Assembly: GCF_030253575.1 (NCBI RefSeq)
Contig: NC_080558.1
Span: 34,231,611 to 34,295,610, forward strand
Reading direction: 5' to 3'
Source of the DNA: Rhododendron vialii
Lineage: Eukaryota; Streptophyta; Magnoliopsida; Ericales; Ericaceae
DNA: 64,000 bases
Notes under the pieces: model-generated
What the model was told of the DNA's origin: nothing
Database searches by the model: none
Seen by the model: only the letters and a program-made list of their open reading frames with translations
Program-made: the position numbers and the translations under genes
Shown here: one piece after another, positions 1-10,600 of the stretch
Layout: every line of letters starts with the position of its first letter
How positions within the stretch are numbered: position 1 is the first letter of the stretch

Positions 1-464
1 CAATTTATTCAAAAGCCAGCAAAGTACTTAAAAGCAGGATAATGCATATCATAAGAACCCTCGGGATTGCCAAGTACAGCAAAAAGACTCGAATTGAGAA
101 TAGAAGCTACGACATGGAGGGCCAAGAGGCACAAACTCCGACTCAGAGCTAGACTTAGACGACTTGACAGACACTGTGTCAGACTTAGACTCGAAAGTGT
201 CAATGCAAAATAGATGCGATTTGAAAATGCAACTTTTATCGTTACCCTTGACTTCCTCACAGAGAGGTGGAATCTAGAGGACAATAGGCCCAAGCAATAG
301 CACTTCGGCTTCCTCAGCTTTTTCGACAAGACCCACTTGAGAGATTCCTTGAACAACAGCCCCAAATTCTCATGATTGAAGGATCTAAGCCAGCCCATTT
401 TCTCCTTTGATTGATTAAATTTCCTCTTGAATTCCTCTTTTGTAGGCTCCTCATCACTGTCAAC

Positions 465-1646
465 CTAGGTGTTGGCAGTGAGGAGCTCGACTGCACTTAT
501 GGCCATCAGGCTAACCTCGGGTTCGGATGGGAGAGACAAGATTGGCTTGGTTTGATTTTCTGGGATGATGAAAAGGGTTGGGTTGAATATGGTGGAGCTA
601 GGTTGGATTTGAGTGGAGCTGATGGGTATCTGGCTAACACATGGGTTGGAACCGTGTTGAGGCATGAAGTTGGATATGACATTGGGCTTTGATGGGAGTG
701 GAGCTTGAATGGTGCCATTATCGACGAGATTTTGAACTTCATGTCAAAGGCGGAAGCAGGCATCGGTGAGATGGCCAGGCATTTGATGGAAAGCACAATA
801 GGTGTTTGGGTTGTAGGATGCTGAGAATGTTCGAGGTGAAGGAGTCGGAAGGAGTGGCTTGAGGAAACCAGCTTCGAGGAGCTTTTCATAAACCATGGAC
901 AAAGGCGTGGAGAAGCGGGAGAAGGTCCTTGGTGGGTTCCGTCGATTGGATTGGGAGCTCAAGGTGGAACCTTTGCTTGTTTTGTAGTTGCACAACATTG
1001 CACCATCAGCAAGATGCACTCTTTTGCCTTTGGGATTGATTTCTTTGTCGTGCATATCCTCCATTTCGGCATTGGCTTTGAACAAGGATCCAGCATCCTC
1101 TTTCGGGTGAGTCCTGGCTTCATGAAATTCAGCCAGGTCTTTGAACATGTCTCTCGGGCACGACTTGGTTCTGACCGTAAGAGTGTGGCAGGCCTGAGGA
1201 GGTTCTTTGACTAGTCCCAAATCCGACTTTGACATGACAGAGGTAAAAAGGTCAACTAGCCCCTGAACCATAACCATTTGTTTGTCCATTTTCTAGTTCA
1301 TTTCTTGAATAGCCCTCTTCACCTCAACCAGCTCTGTTAAAGTGTTGCCATTTTGGATTGATGATTGAAGAGGGTGATATGGCTTTGGAAGTGACGGTGA
1401 AATAGCCTTGGCAGACGCTCCCAAGTAGGTTTGGCTCTTTCCTACGGTGAAATGTCCTAGTACTTTGGATAGCAAAGTAAATGAGAACTCAGTGAGGTTC
1501 CTGCAGTAAGCTTTTTGAAAGAATTTAAAGGAATGCAATGAACACGTCATCGTCACCGGTGTCCCCCTAGACTCTAGACTGAAAGACAAGTCTGTCTCAT
1601 GATGTTTGGACGTTGCCAAGAATCCTCGAATATTCTTTTTCGACAA
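465..1646 (-). pseudogene. Ty3/Gypsy gag remnant
   Basis: Read on the minus strand, one frame runs from 1646 to 465 with two in-frame stops, TAG at 1290-1292 and TGA at 744-746. Near the second stop the translation reads YCAFHQMPGHLTDACFRL, then HEVQNLVDNGTIQAPLPSKP. This resembles the C-terminal gag segment of many plant Ty3/Gypsy elements, where a Cys/His cluster is followed by a 'valid-length, N-G-T-I' stretch. Gag would package element RNA in the cytoplasm. The minus-strand primer-binding site at 2702-2719 and the LTR to its right give the same orientation. Positions 1-464 should be the next part of the element; an open 129-codon frame at 9-398 matches nothing I know. With two stops it is non-functional. 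Confidence 0.75.
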
Positions 1647-2701
1647 TGTATCCTTATTTGAATCGACTCATGCTAAGAGATGTCAAAATAGACTAAGCCT
1701 TTGACAATTCATTTCTCGAAGTTTCAACTTTTGGAGTCGGAATAACTCGGTATAGATGACATGATACTTTTAACCGATGTAGCGTAAACAGCATTGTGCC
1801 GGAGCCTAAGTGGTGTAAGCGATTAGCACTTTTAACCTGGATGGTGTGAGTATCACGGCTTTCTTTTCGTTGTTCCTAGTTTTTCTGTTTGAAACTTCGA
1901 CCGGGTTTTAGACAAGGACTTAGAAGATTTTGATTTCCCAAAGTCTCGTTGATCCAAGGACTTTGAAATTCGATAACGTGCACCATCAAGATGCACGACT
2001 CTTCATCGGTTCAAGGCAACGTCCTAATAAGCATATGACAAGCTCGACAGGAGATAACCTAAAAGCTGCCCTTGCATGCTCCTACGCAAAATGGTATGAA
2101 TGTATGTACAGACATGCAATAGGGAAAGCGGTAACATATAGACAACACATGGGGGTTAGATGCAAATAATCCTGCCCTGCGGGTTCCTGTCCTAGGTTGA
2201 AAGTTTCTAGTACTTTGTACGCATGTAGATGCCGATTTTGGTTTAGGGGGTTCCTCTGACTAGAGACGCGATATACCTCCCATCGCAACGCGTAGAGCAA
2301 AGCAATGGTCGAACGGTAGTACGACTCATCATCGTCCAAGGTCGTTGGGCGTTCGAGGACCCCGGGCTCTGGTAAACTGTGTCGGTTACCCAAAATACCT
2401 CAACGGGGCTAGCCAACATCGTGCAAATGGAGAATACCGAAGAATGATTTGAATGAGAGAGAAATGCAATATTTTGGAAAAAATGCCTTTTTCAAGCTTG
2501 GCTCACTTTTATTAATCGATAATTGGAGAAAACTACACGAGTGAACAATAGTAAAAGCCCCAGTTCGGATTGGTCGGATACGGAGATCCTGTTACGTTAC
2601 CATTCCGTTCTTCAGCAGCGCGGAGCGTATTATTTTGACAGACTTCCGAAAAATTGTTCATTTATGTATTAATTTCCAAATATCAATCAAATGCAATGAG
2701 T
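1647..2701 (-). other. untranslated leader of the Gypsy element
   Basis: This kilobase lies between the primer-binding site and the gag remnant, on the minus strand. A 103-codon frame (2393-2082, minus) is open, but its composition is ordinary and I recognise no domain. Tat/Ogre-type elements can carry an extra ORF before gag, so it could be a remnant of one. I would not call it a gene. Confidence 0.45.
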
Positions 2702-2719
2702 TCCCCAGCAGAGTCGCCA
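2702..2719 (-). other. primer-binding site of Gypsy element
   Basis: The minus strand reads TGGCGACTCTGCTGGGGA, 18 bases complementary to a tRNA 3' end of the form TCCCCAGCAGAGTCGCCA. That is the tRNA-Arg type primer used by many Tat/Ogre-lineage Ty3/Gypsy elements. One base (2720) separates it from the LTR end, the normal arrangement. The tRNA identity is from memory of the family. Confidence 0.75.
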
Positions 2720-3205
2720 CTGTGGGCACACGCCCCGAAAATTTTCAATTTTCGTCTTAAAAATCGGGCGCGCCCTTTCTAGGAAGCGCGGCGAAATGCT
2801 ACAATTCAGAGTCGCCACTCGAGTTTTGTGGTAAAAACACCCAAGGAACCAAACTTGAAATGCTTGCTACGTTGTTTGATTTTGAAACGGCGTAGACCGG
2901 TCCGTCGTCACCTTCGATATCTGAGGTTCAGGAGCCAGATTACTAGAGGGGAAGAGTTTTATGGCACCCCACTCGCCCGATCCGAAAATCGATCTCTACT
3001 CAGGCATTTTGTAAAATATTTGCATTTTTTTCGCAATAATCATTCTTTTTAGCCAGTTAGGGCGGGGGAGCAGTTAAAGCGGATTAAAACCGTAACAAGC
3101 TGCATTATATGACAAAATGTTATGGATGACTTATTGAAACAGTATAGATTGAAAATAGACTTCTGTGAGCATTTTAAACAGACTAGAAAACACTGATTCG
3201 GAATG

Positions 3206-5395
3206 ACGTACGCAAGAAGAAGTCTGCATGTACTGGCCAAACCACTGCACGCAAGCTTCACTTGCGTACGCCACACAGAGACTGGCGTACTCCGGTAAGC
3301 CTAAACTCACAGCTCTTATTTTCAACCCTCTGGGCTCTGGAAAGGACCAGTGCACACCCAGGACAAACCACGCAGTTTATAGAGCAAAATATATACAGTT
3401 ACGGACAGATAAAATGACTTTAGAGAAATGAAATAGACAGAACACCCCATAAACAGTGTGGGGAAATAAACAAAGACTAAGGCCTAATTGTCACGCAAGT
3501 GCCAGTCACTGAATGAGATCTAACTGTCGTACGCCAGTCATTTGGGACCGTACGCCAGTTATACCTTTCTTTCCAGTGTTTGGCTTTGTATCTTCTAGAC
3601 TCTGGAACACGATCAAAAGGAACCCAGAGGCCTTTTAAAGCAGAAATAACGAATGATAACTACACAGCTCTAAAAATATGGAAAGCAGTAAACTGGTTGT
3701 TAGACATGCTCACAGTGATGAATAGACAAGAAATAAAGCATAAAACGAAGATCCAGACCTTAGTTCACAACTGGAGTACGCCAGTTCCAGACAGATCCCA
3801 GACAGATCAAGTTAAAAACTGTACATACTGCCACGGATCGGCGTACGCGTGCTTATGACCGGCGCACGCCGATTCTAGTCAGAAATGGCTTTTTTTTGAA
3901 ACCTTGCTAGTTTTAGGGCCAGGACTGGCATTGATTACCAGCCTTGACCCTGCCAGGCCCCTCAGGGATCAGAACAAAAAGTTTACAAAGATTGGTATAC
4001 CTTTGATTTAGAGCTTGATGGAATGTTTGAGCTTTGAACTTGGAATTTAAGGGATAGATGATGAGCAAAAAGTATATAGATAGTGTGTGGGAGAGTGTCT
4101 TTTGCTTACTCTTTCAATGAATGAAAGAAGAAGGAGCAAAGACCAAGGAAGAAGAAAGAAAGAACTTGGGAGCTCCTTATGAGTGTAACCCTTGTAGGGA
4201 CGTATTCCCGAACAAGTCCAAGAAAAGCCCGAGCACGGTGAAGTAAAAAGTCAACACACTGTAAACCAGCGATATGAGAAGTCAATGGACCAGAGAGGTT
4301 GTACGATTCTCGGAACAGTAACACGAGACGTTATTGGACCAAAATTCAAGGAAAGTGACATGTGATGCCACTATTCAGATACATTGTTCGGCAAAGAGCC
4401 GAACAGGAGGAGAGCATATGGTCTCCATTGTTTCTTAAGGACCAGTTACATGTGAAGTAACTGGTCCAGGCCATCTGTTCGGCCATGAGATGGCCGAACA
4501 AAGAGAGAAGTCCTATTGAAGGGAACATTCTAGAAGGGTCCAGAATCACCGGTATTCCGTTAAAGGATGAGATCCCAAGAATATAGGATCTAAGAAAGAT
4601 ACCCAACGAGTATGGGATGTTCGGATCTTGTTATGGAAAGAGTCCTACAAGGATTAAGGAAATAAGCTGATAAATGAGACAAGAATCCTTGATATCCTGG
4701 GTTTCCTATTCGAGTTAGGAATCCTAGGGCAACATGGATGCTTGGCCAGCAAGCATATGCAAATCTATAAATATGAGGTAAACCTAGAGGCAAAAGGTAC
4801 GCAATACACTGCATTCTTATTGCTTTCCTACTGATAATTAGGGTTTGAGTGCTAGTACGTGATACTAACAAAGGCATCGGAGGGCCTTTGCCACGAGAGG
4901 CAAAGGTGCACTCACTCCTTGTCTGTTTTGCAGGACAAGGGTTTTATTGACAAATTAGGGTTACGTTCAAGAGGCACGTGAAGCCGCTGCATTCCAGTGC
5001 TGTTCAAAGCACTACTTGAATTTGTCCACCTACAACTCTTGCATACAAATGCAAGGGGGGGATATATAGGCAAGGAATGACTGAATGGGGGGTGTAACCA
5101 GCTGGGTTAAGGGCTGGTTAGCCTTGAGAGAGAGTCTCCCATGCATTTAATGAAGATGAAAGGTGATGGAAGGTATGTGGGGGAAGGAGGGAACATCCCC
5201 TGCACGTATCCACCCACCAGACAAATGTACAAGATTCTGGGGGGCCCAAAAGTGTTGTGCACGTGGTTGAATAGAGGTGATTTGACTAGCTTTGACTGGA
5301 GTACGCCAGTAGGTAACTGGTGTACACCAATTCAAGCCTGGTCAACGGTCAAAGTTGACCGATGACTGATGCGTGGCAATGGACAAGCGCACGCC
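3206..5395. repeat. dispersed GTACGCCA / GCGCACGCC motifs in LTR
   Basis: At least eleven copies or near-copies of a GTACGCC-type motif are scattered through the LTR, many part of imperfect palindromes of the type CTGGCGTACGCCAG. Examples lie near 3206, 3264, 3282, 3529, 3549, 3776, 3839, 3863, 5299, 5320 and 5385. Both orientations occur. The role is unknown; repeated regulatory sites or local duplications within the LTR are both possible. Confidence 0.7.
4385..4500. repeat. three consecutive perfect hairpins in LTR
   Basis: Three perfect inverted repeats sit within 116 bp: stem TGTTCGGC with a 5-base loop (4385-4405), stem GGACCAGTTAC with a 7-base loop (4439-4467), and stem TGTTCGGCCAT with a 3-base loop (4476-4500). 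The first and third share TGTTCGG. Such density is not expected by chance in AT-rich DNA. Confidence 0.85.
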
Positions 5396-5741
5396 AATAT
5401 AGTACCAGCGAATGCAAATAGGGTTTTGCTAAGGCCATTTGGTTTTGGTTTAGAGAGTTTTGAAAGGGGTAAAAAAGGGTTTTGGAATGCTCAAAGCTCA
5501 AACATACTAACATTTCCGGGGTGTTCTTGATCCGTTTCATCATCGCGGAATCAAATACCGTAAGTAAACTAATTTGAAAAGTCCAAAATAGGGTGTCTAC
5601 AATACCCACTTGGCTAAATCGCTTCTTCATAGTATTATGTATAACCAAGTTCAACTCAGGTTACTCAGCTTCTCACCTCCTGAAGTGGTAAGTACTTTTG
5701 GATAGTTTGGGCCCTACTTTTTACAAAAATTTTGGATTTTG

Positions 5742-5746
<5 letters not shown>

Positions 5747-5792
<46 letters not shown>
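5747..5792. repeat. (TA)n microsatellite
   Basis: An uninterrupted TA dinucleotide tract of about 46 bp. It directly abuts the left end of a foldback element, and a shorter TA run follows the right end, so that element appears to have inserted into a TA tract. Confidence 0.95.
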
Positions 5793-5793
<1 letters not shown>

Positions 5794-6158
5794 GGGGCGG
5801 TTCCAGGGACACCCAAAAAAACACCCCAAATCTTAATCTCATAGTTCCCGATTAAATTTTTATGATCCGAACCGTTTAATGTATGCAGAATGTGATTTTA
5901 AGGGTGCCCGCGAGAAATTAGCAAAAAAAATGACGGGAAAAGACTTGATTTGAGCAATTTTTATTTGAACCGTTCAATAAAAAACTGTTTGAAACTGTTT
6001 GGATCAAGCCCTTTCCGGTCATTTTTTTTGCTGATTTCTCGCGGGTACCCTTAAAATCACATTCTGATCACATTGAGCGGCTCGGATCATCAAAATTTGA
6101 TCGGAAACTATGAGGTGTTTTTTTAGGTGTTTTTTTGGATGTCCCTGGATCCGCCCCG
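5793..6158. mobile_element. foldback MITE inserted in a TA tract
   Basis: The ends are inverted copies: CGGGGCGGTTCCAGGGACA at the left and TGTCCCTGGATCCGCCCCG at the right. The arms keep pairing almost to the centre, for example AAGGGTGCCCGCGAGAAATT (about 5899) against AATTTCTCGCGGGTACCCTT-like sequence (about 6035-6054). The 366-bp unit would fold as one long hairpin. It has no coding capacity. Flanking TA runs fit a TA target site, so a Tc1/mariner-type mover is possible, but the exact duplication cannot be defined inside the repeat. Confidence 0.85.
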
Positions 6159-6659
6159 ATATATATATAAGAAAATAATACAATAAAGTGGACACTATCG
6201 ATATAAAAAAACAGAAAATAATAAATATAAAAGTACGACAAAAAAATAAAAAAAGCATCTCATATTCCTCGGTTCACATTCAATCGAAAGGGAGAGAGGG
6301 TTTCTGCGGAACTTTCTTAGGGTTCTCTTCGTTAATAATGAAAAAAAAAATACTCCTATCAGTTTTGGAACTTTTTGTTTTGATTTAGGTTTCTTTATGT
6401 TTGACTAAGGTGTTGTTCCACTAACACTTTTTTTACTTTTAGAAAAGTGCACGTTTTGTTGTTATTCAATTGTTTTCGCATTTGTTAGTTTTGCGCCAAA
6501 CTTATATGAATTATTGATTTGTCTCAACGAGAGGAATCAAAAAAGTAAACAAATTATAATTTTATCCAAATATTATGGGGAATATCACTTTTAGTTAAAA
6601 AAAAAAAAACCACCTTTTTTACATTCTTTACTGAAAAGTGGTTATTGTTTAAAAAATGT
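6159..6659. other. AT-rich spacer, no gene seen
   Basis: No supported gene. The stretch after 6163 resembles 48462-48530 (both have TACAATAA, GACACTAYCG and then ACAGAAA in order), so it may be the end of a dispersed repeat. The remainder is poly-A and poly-T rich. Confidence 0.5.
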
Positions 6660-7063
6660 TACTCCCTCCATTCCAATTTGTGAGTTCCGCTCCGGGATTC
6701 CAACTTGTTAAGAGAGTGTAATTATTACATGGACAGATTTCTAACTTTCCAATTTTGCCCCTCAATTTTGGAATTGTTTTTGTACACTTTAAATGGAAAC
6801 CAATTTCCTAAGAAATAAGTAACAAATCCCAAGATGTTCTGGGCGGCAAAGTTGGTTGGCATTTCAAAAGTTAGTTCAAGCATTCAAAATTGAATACAAC
6901 TCTCTTTCTATCTCTCTCTCACACACACACACATTTTTGTTCTTTTTAAAGAAGGGTAAAAGAGGAAAGTTGAACATTTTTTTGTGTTGACTTGGCAAAT
7001 GGGACTTTCATTTTGAAACAGCCAAAAAAGAAAGGTGGATTATCAAATAGGAAGGAGAGAGTA
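6660..7063. mobile_element. Stowaway-like MITE
   Basis: The left end reads TACTCCCTCCATTCCAATTT and the right end, reverse-complemented, TACTCTCTCCTTCCTATTTG. CTCCCTCC ends and a TA duplication are hallmarks of Stowaway-type (Tc1/mariner) MITEs. At about 404 bp it is longer than typical for the family. The interior is AT-rich, with a short CT/CA tract near 6905-6933. Confidence 0.75.
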
Positions 7064-7193
7064 AACGTGATGTAGGGTGGAGTACTTAAAAAGGCCACGT
7101 GATGAGAAGCAGGGAACTATAGTAGACTAGTAGACTGGTGGTTTCAAGTCAGGCATGGGGGGCTGCCACAAAATTCAAACTTTGAATTTCATT

Positions 7194-7260
7194 ATGGGCC
7201 TTTTGGGTGATATTGGGCCTTCTTAACACAATAATTTCAACTTTAATGGGCTTCAATGCA
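7194..7260 (+). promoter_or_regulatory. cluster of TGGGCC/TGGGCT (site II-like) motifs
   Basis: TGGGCC occurs at 7195 and 7214 and TGGGCT at 7247, within 60 bp and just upstream of an open frame at 7306. Clustered TGGGCY elements are TCP-binding site II boxes in promoters of plant growth-associated genes. No convincing TATA box is seen. This may be a remnant promoter of an unrecognised gene; no transcript evidence is available. Confidence 0.3.
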
Positions 7261-7305
7261 ATTCCATAAGTTTGGCCCTACATCCTCGCCCACCTATTCC
7301 CAGAA

Positions 7306-7590
7306 TTGGCTAAGTTTGCATGGAAGCTGAAAGGTCTCCAACTCTCAAGAAGAAACCCATTGAAGAGAATCTGGGGTTTCAAAACAAGTCAGCTCTCCAT
7401 TAGCTGGAAGAAGAAGGAAAAAAAGGAAAAAGTGAAATCTACATATGAGCTGTTGCAGCCCTTGCAGTCTCAGTTTCTATATCTGAGGGTGGTATTGCAA
7501 AATCGAAATAGGATTCTGCTTAATGAAGCTCAAGCAGCGTGGACCTTGAACAAAATCATGGACTTAAAATATGATGGTGATGAAGATTGA
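7306..7590 (+). CDS. unrecognised 94-codon open frame
   Basis: The frame encodes a very basic N-terminal half (KRIWG, WKKKEKKEKVK) followed by a possible helical segment, YELLQPLQSQFLYLRVVLQN, and an acidic tail KYDGDED. I do not recognise the family. Its only support is the length and the site II-like motifs about 60-110 bp upstream. It could be one exon of a longer gene or chance. No intron partner with conserved sequence was found downstream. Confidence 0.2.
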   Translation: MAKFAWKLKGLQLSRRNPLKRIWGFKTSQLSISWKKKEKKEKVKSTYELLQPLQSQFLYLRVVLQNRNRILLNEAQAAWTLNKIMDLKYDGDED

Positions 7591-7599
7591 TGAAGTTGT

Positions 7600-8570
7600 A
7601 AGCAAGATCTTCGAAATGGAAATACAAGATGAGGAGAGGGCTGCATGCCATCTCTAATTTTCCATTCCAAAAATCGTAAAGGGTGTCCTTCCAATGCCTC
7701 AATGAATGGAACATCTGAGGCTTGGGTTAGGGGGTGAAAAGGGGTAAGTTCTCTTGTGTGAATGTGCCCAATATATGGGTGCGTGTGTTCTCTCTTCTGG
7801 GTCCAATGTATTCTCATTTCTAGGTGGTGTGTGTGGGGCGGGGGCATTCTTCTTCTTATGGGGGTGTAATCACTTATGGAACACATGAAAATAGGGGCAG
7901 TACACAAAATAGGGGACGGGGGCGTTCAAAGGGATGGGGTACGTGTGTCCATAATTGAGTCAAAATTGAGAGGCTTTGAGTCTACATTTGGGGCGGGGGA
8001 GTCAAAATTGAGAGGGTATGAGAGGTGTGAGTTTGCAATTGGGAGAGGGGTAAGTGATCTGTGTACAAAAAGGGTGGGATCGGTGGGGGTGTATATCTGG
8101 ATAAGAGGTGGTTTTGTGAGGTCTCTATTTCTGGAAAAGAGGTGGGAATGTGAGGGGCGAGTTTGTGAGGTTATTGTCGAAGTGAGGGATGGGGGAGCAT
8201 GTTAGCCTTTTAAGTGGAAATGGGGTGGCACTGAAAATTCCGCCATTGATTGAAGTTTTTCAAAGGGGATAGAATAATTGCTTCGGGTGAATTTGGTGAT
8301 TTGAGGAACGATCTCGATAAATTTGGGTTTGTGTTTTCCCTATTGGAAGCAGGAGGAAGTCGTTAATCTCATTCTCCAGAAGTTAATTGTGGGTAAGCCT
8401 GTACAAGCTATGAACGGAAGCTGCATCTTCGAAGGTGTGACTGGAAAAATGCTTAGTTTAAAATGTGGAAGACAGACAGATTGCAACCATAGCGTAGACA
8501 TTGTTCGGCTTAGTTTGTTTCGTGAAATTATCAAATTACCTTTAATGAAACGAGCCGGTTAGTCATTCAA
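7600..8570 (+). other. G-rich, strand-asymmetric segment
   Basis: The plus strand is markedly rich in G, with runs such as GGGGCGGGGG (7833), GGGGACGGGGG (7912) and GGGGCGGGGGA (7990). A GAGTCAAAATTGAGAGG block occurs twice (about 7957 and 7999). Several frames stay open because of composition only (7876-8205, 8323-8562), and none resembles a known protein. No gene is called. Confidence 0.5.
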
Positions 8571-9626
8571 GCTTCATTGAAAGCTTATCGAGCTTTTAAA
8601 AATTATTCAGGCTTAAGCTTCTTTTTGAGATGAGTGGATTTCGAAAAAGATTATGTTAAACAATATATAATGAGTGCGGAAGCAGGTTTGGGTTACAATT
8701 TAAAGTAGCTTATTTTTTGGTTTCCTCTAATTCCATCCAATTCGAAGAATAAAGAAAAACAAAAACAAAATGATACTAGCTACTACCAAACATGTTTTGT
8801 GATTTCATTATTGTTTACAAAAATTATTACCAAATATATTTTTTTTTTTGTTTTTATAAAAACATAATCCTAATTCTACTTCTAGTTTCTTAAAAACAAA
8901 AAACTGAAAACTAAAAATGTTACCAATCGCATTTTGCAGAAATTATTCTTCGGTTTACTCCGGTGATTTAGAGGTTCTCGTGTCTGTGATGTTGAATTTG
9001 AGGACATTGGATTTGTGGGTGTCAACTTTAGAAGTTTAAAAGCCCACCAAAGCTAATTAATCCTCGAGATACAAAAGATAACAAGAATGGAATATAAACG
9101 GGGCATGGGCACGACAACAACACGAATGTAGCACGCGCACAAAAAAAGCACGGATATGGAACGACATGAGTAAACATAAAGGGACAAGCAATTACATTTC
9201 TTTTCTAATATTTTGTGTAAATTACTCGTGTTTTGTTCTTTGAAATCTGGTTCAAGAGAAGAGTACTTATGACTGGAGTCAAGCTGTCTAATCTTACAAC
9301 GAGAATAAGTTTTTAATCTTAGGTGCAGTGGCTGTTGGTAGTTTTTGTTAAAACAAATAGAAAAAGACAATGTTAAATAGTAATGAGAGACAAATTAAAC
9401 ACTGTAGTCATCGAAAATCTCGTTGATACAAATAGGAATTCGGAAACGTGGGAGCTCTCTTTACTCAGCGGGAATTCGTTGTATTATTGCTTATCTAAGA
9501 TAAATATTAGAATCCTTTTATATAAATTTGTAAGTATTACCAGTTGCATTTAAAAAAAAACAAAAACAAAAGAAAGTATTACTAGTTGAGAACATAGTAC
9601 CAATTTATTTATAATTAACACATATT
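8571..9626. other. AT-rich stretch, nothing recognised
   Basis: No conserved coding sequence or terminal repeat seen. Runs of A and T are frequent (8838, 9550). A minus-strand frame at 9053-9370 has no recognisable features. Confidence 0.5.
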
Positions 9627-9866
9627 TTGTTTCTCCAATTTTCAATTCAAGTTCAACTTTATACGTTTGTTCTATGCGCCACAGTATGCATCTCAAACCA
9701 CATATCGGTGCAAGCAGTGAAAGATCCCAAAAAGGCTGATCAATTGATGGATGCGAATGCTATAAACTTAATTGTAATGGTTATAGTGCTCGTCTCCCTA
9801 ACAATTATTGTTTTATTGGCCGGATATTGTTATAAACGCATACGATCAAACATTAATCGGCGGTAA
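9627..9866 (+). CDS. possible small membrane protein (79 codons)
   Basis: The translation has a hydrophobic N-terminus (residues about 3-24), a polar middle (VKDPKKADQLMDANAIN), a strong transmembrane helix (about 47-68, IVMVIVLVSLTIIVLLAGY) and a basic tail (CYKRIRSNINRR). The shape is plausible for a short single-pass protein, but I recognise no family and no promoter. The ATG lies just after a pyrimidine-rich run that could also be a splice acceptor, so this could be the last exon of a larger gene. Confidence 0.25.
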   Translation: MFLQFSIQVQLYTFVLCATVCISNHISVQAVKDPKKADQLMDANAINLIVMVIVLVSLTIIVLLAGYCYKRIRSNINRR

Positions 9867-10492
9867 ATTAACTCGTTTCACATAGTTCACTACCCCACTG
9901 ATGTCGGGGTTGGCTTTGGTGCCACTCGGTGTACCATATGTCTAGAAACTTTCATTGAGGGAGGTAGAGTGAGTAAGCATACTTCCAATTTGTAAACACA
10001 GTTACCATCATCATTGCCTTCTCAAGTTGATGACATCCGGCATCCTTAGATGTCCTGACTGTTGGCAAGAGTACACCGCAGCACGGCGACTGCGTGATTG
10101 TTTATCATGAACTATTGTGCTCACTTATCTATTAGCTAGTAGTACTACTAGTATGTTTTTTTCCCGTTTCACTTGTAAAGAGTAGTAACAATAAAAGTTT
10201 CATGATTTCCTGGAATTTTTTTTTAGAACAAATTAATACTAGTCGTTATATATCAAGTTGGATTTCTTTTTCTTTTTTGTCAAACGGAAATAGCATCCAT
10301 TCTTTCGGTTACCGAAGAAAATGCCTTGTGAGAATATGAGATTTCCATGCTAATAATCTCGACTGGCAATCAAACAACGAAGGACTACTTGCACTACCTA
10401 ATAAAGAATATTAGTCGCATTGTGGTCTTAAATTAGAGGGTGGATTAATCTAAGTTAAATTATGTGACCAGAAATAAGTTCCTTCTACATCA
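9867..10492. other. intergenic, nothing recognised
   Basis: No supported gene or repeat boundary. Moderately AT-rich sequence between the small open frame and a possible Helitron terminus. Confidence 0.5.
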
Positions 10493-10600
10493 TCTATATA
10501 TTATAAAACGAAGCCGTTTTTGTCTACACATACAAACATGAGCACCTCTACAACCGTTATCGCTTTCAAGCTAAGATCGTAGCCGTCCGATTAAGAGAAT
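10493..10600 (+). mobile_element. possible Helitron 5' terminus
   Basis: The sequence TCTATATATTATAAAACGAA preceded by A looks like the 5' end of plant Helitrons (5'-TC, A/T insertion site, TATA-rich start followed by a short GC-richer block). A Helitron carrying an RPA1-like gene downstream on the same strand would fit. No Rep/helicase sequence and no 3' hairpin-CTRR end were found before the CACTA element at 18984, so this is a hypothesis. Confidence 0.3.

Larger units (their letters stand above)
2721..5601 (-). mobile_element. 5' LTR of minus-strand Ty3/Gypsy (Tat/Ogre-like) element
   Basis: In the element's own orientation the LTR starts TGTAGACACCCTATTTTGGA (from 5601) and ends TGTGCCCACA (at 2721), followed by the primer-binding site. 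The ends form the expected TGT...ACA pair, giving 2,881 bp. The base string just outside the right end is ATACC; the other target-site copy would lie left of the window. Next to the primer-binding-site end are the GAGTCGCCACT blocks (2711, 2809), familiar from this lineage. A minus-strand TATAAA (3376-3381) is a possible TATA box. The LTR is rich in short palindromes, described separately. The lineage name is inferred from LTR size and primer type. Confidence 0.8.

Noticed and set aside
7876..8205. 109-codon Gly/Arg/Val-rich frame
   Set aside because: Open because the plus strand is G-rich; contains direct repeats and no domain.
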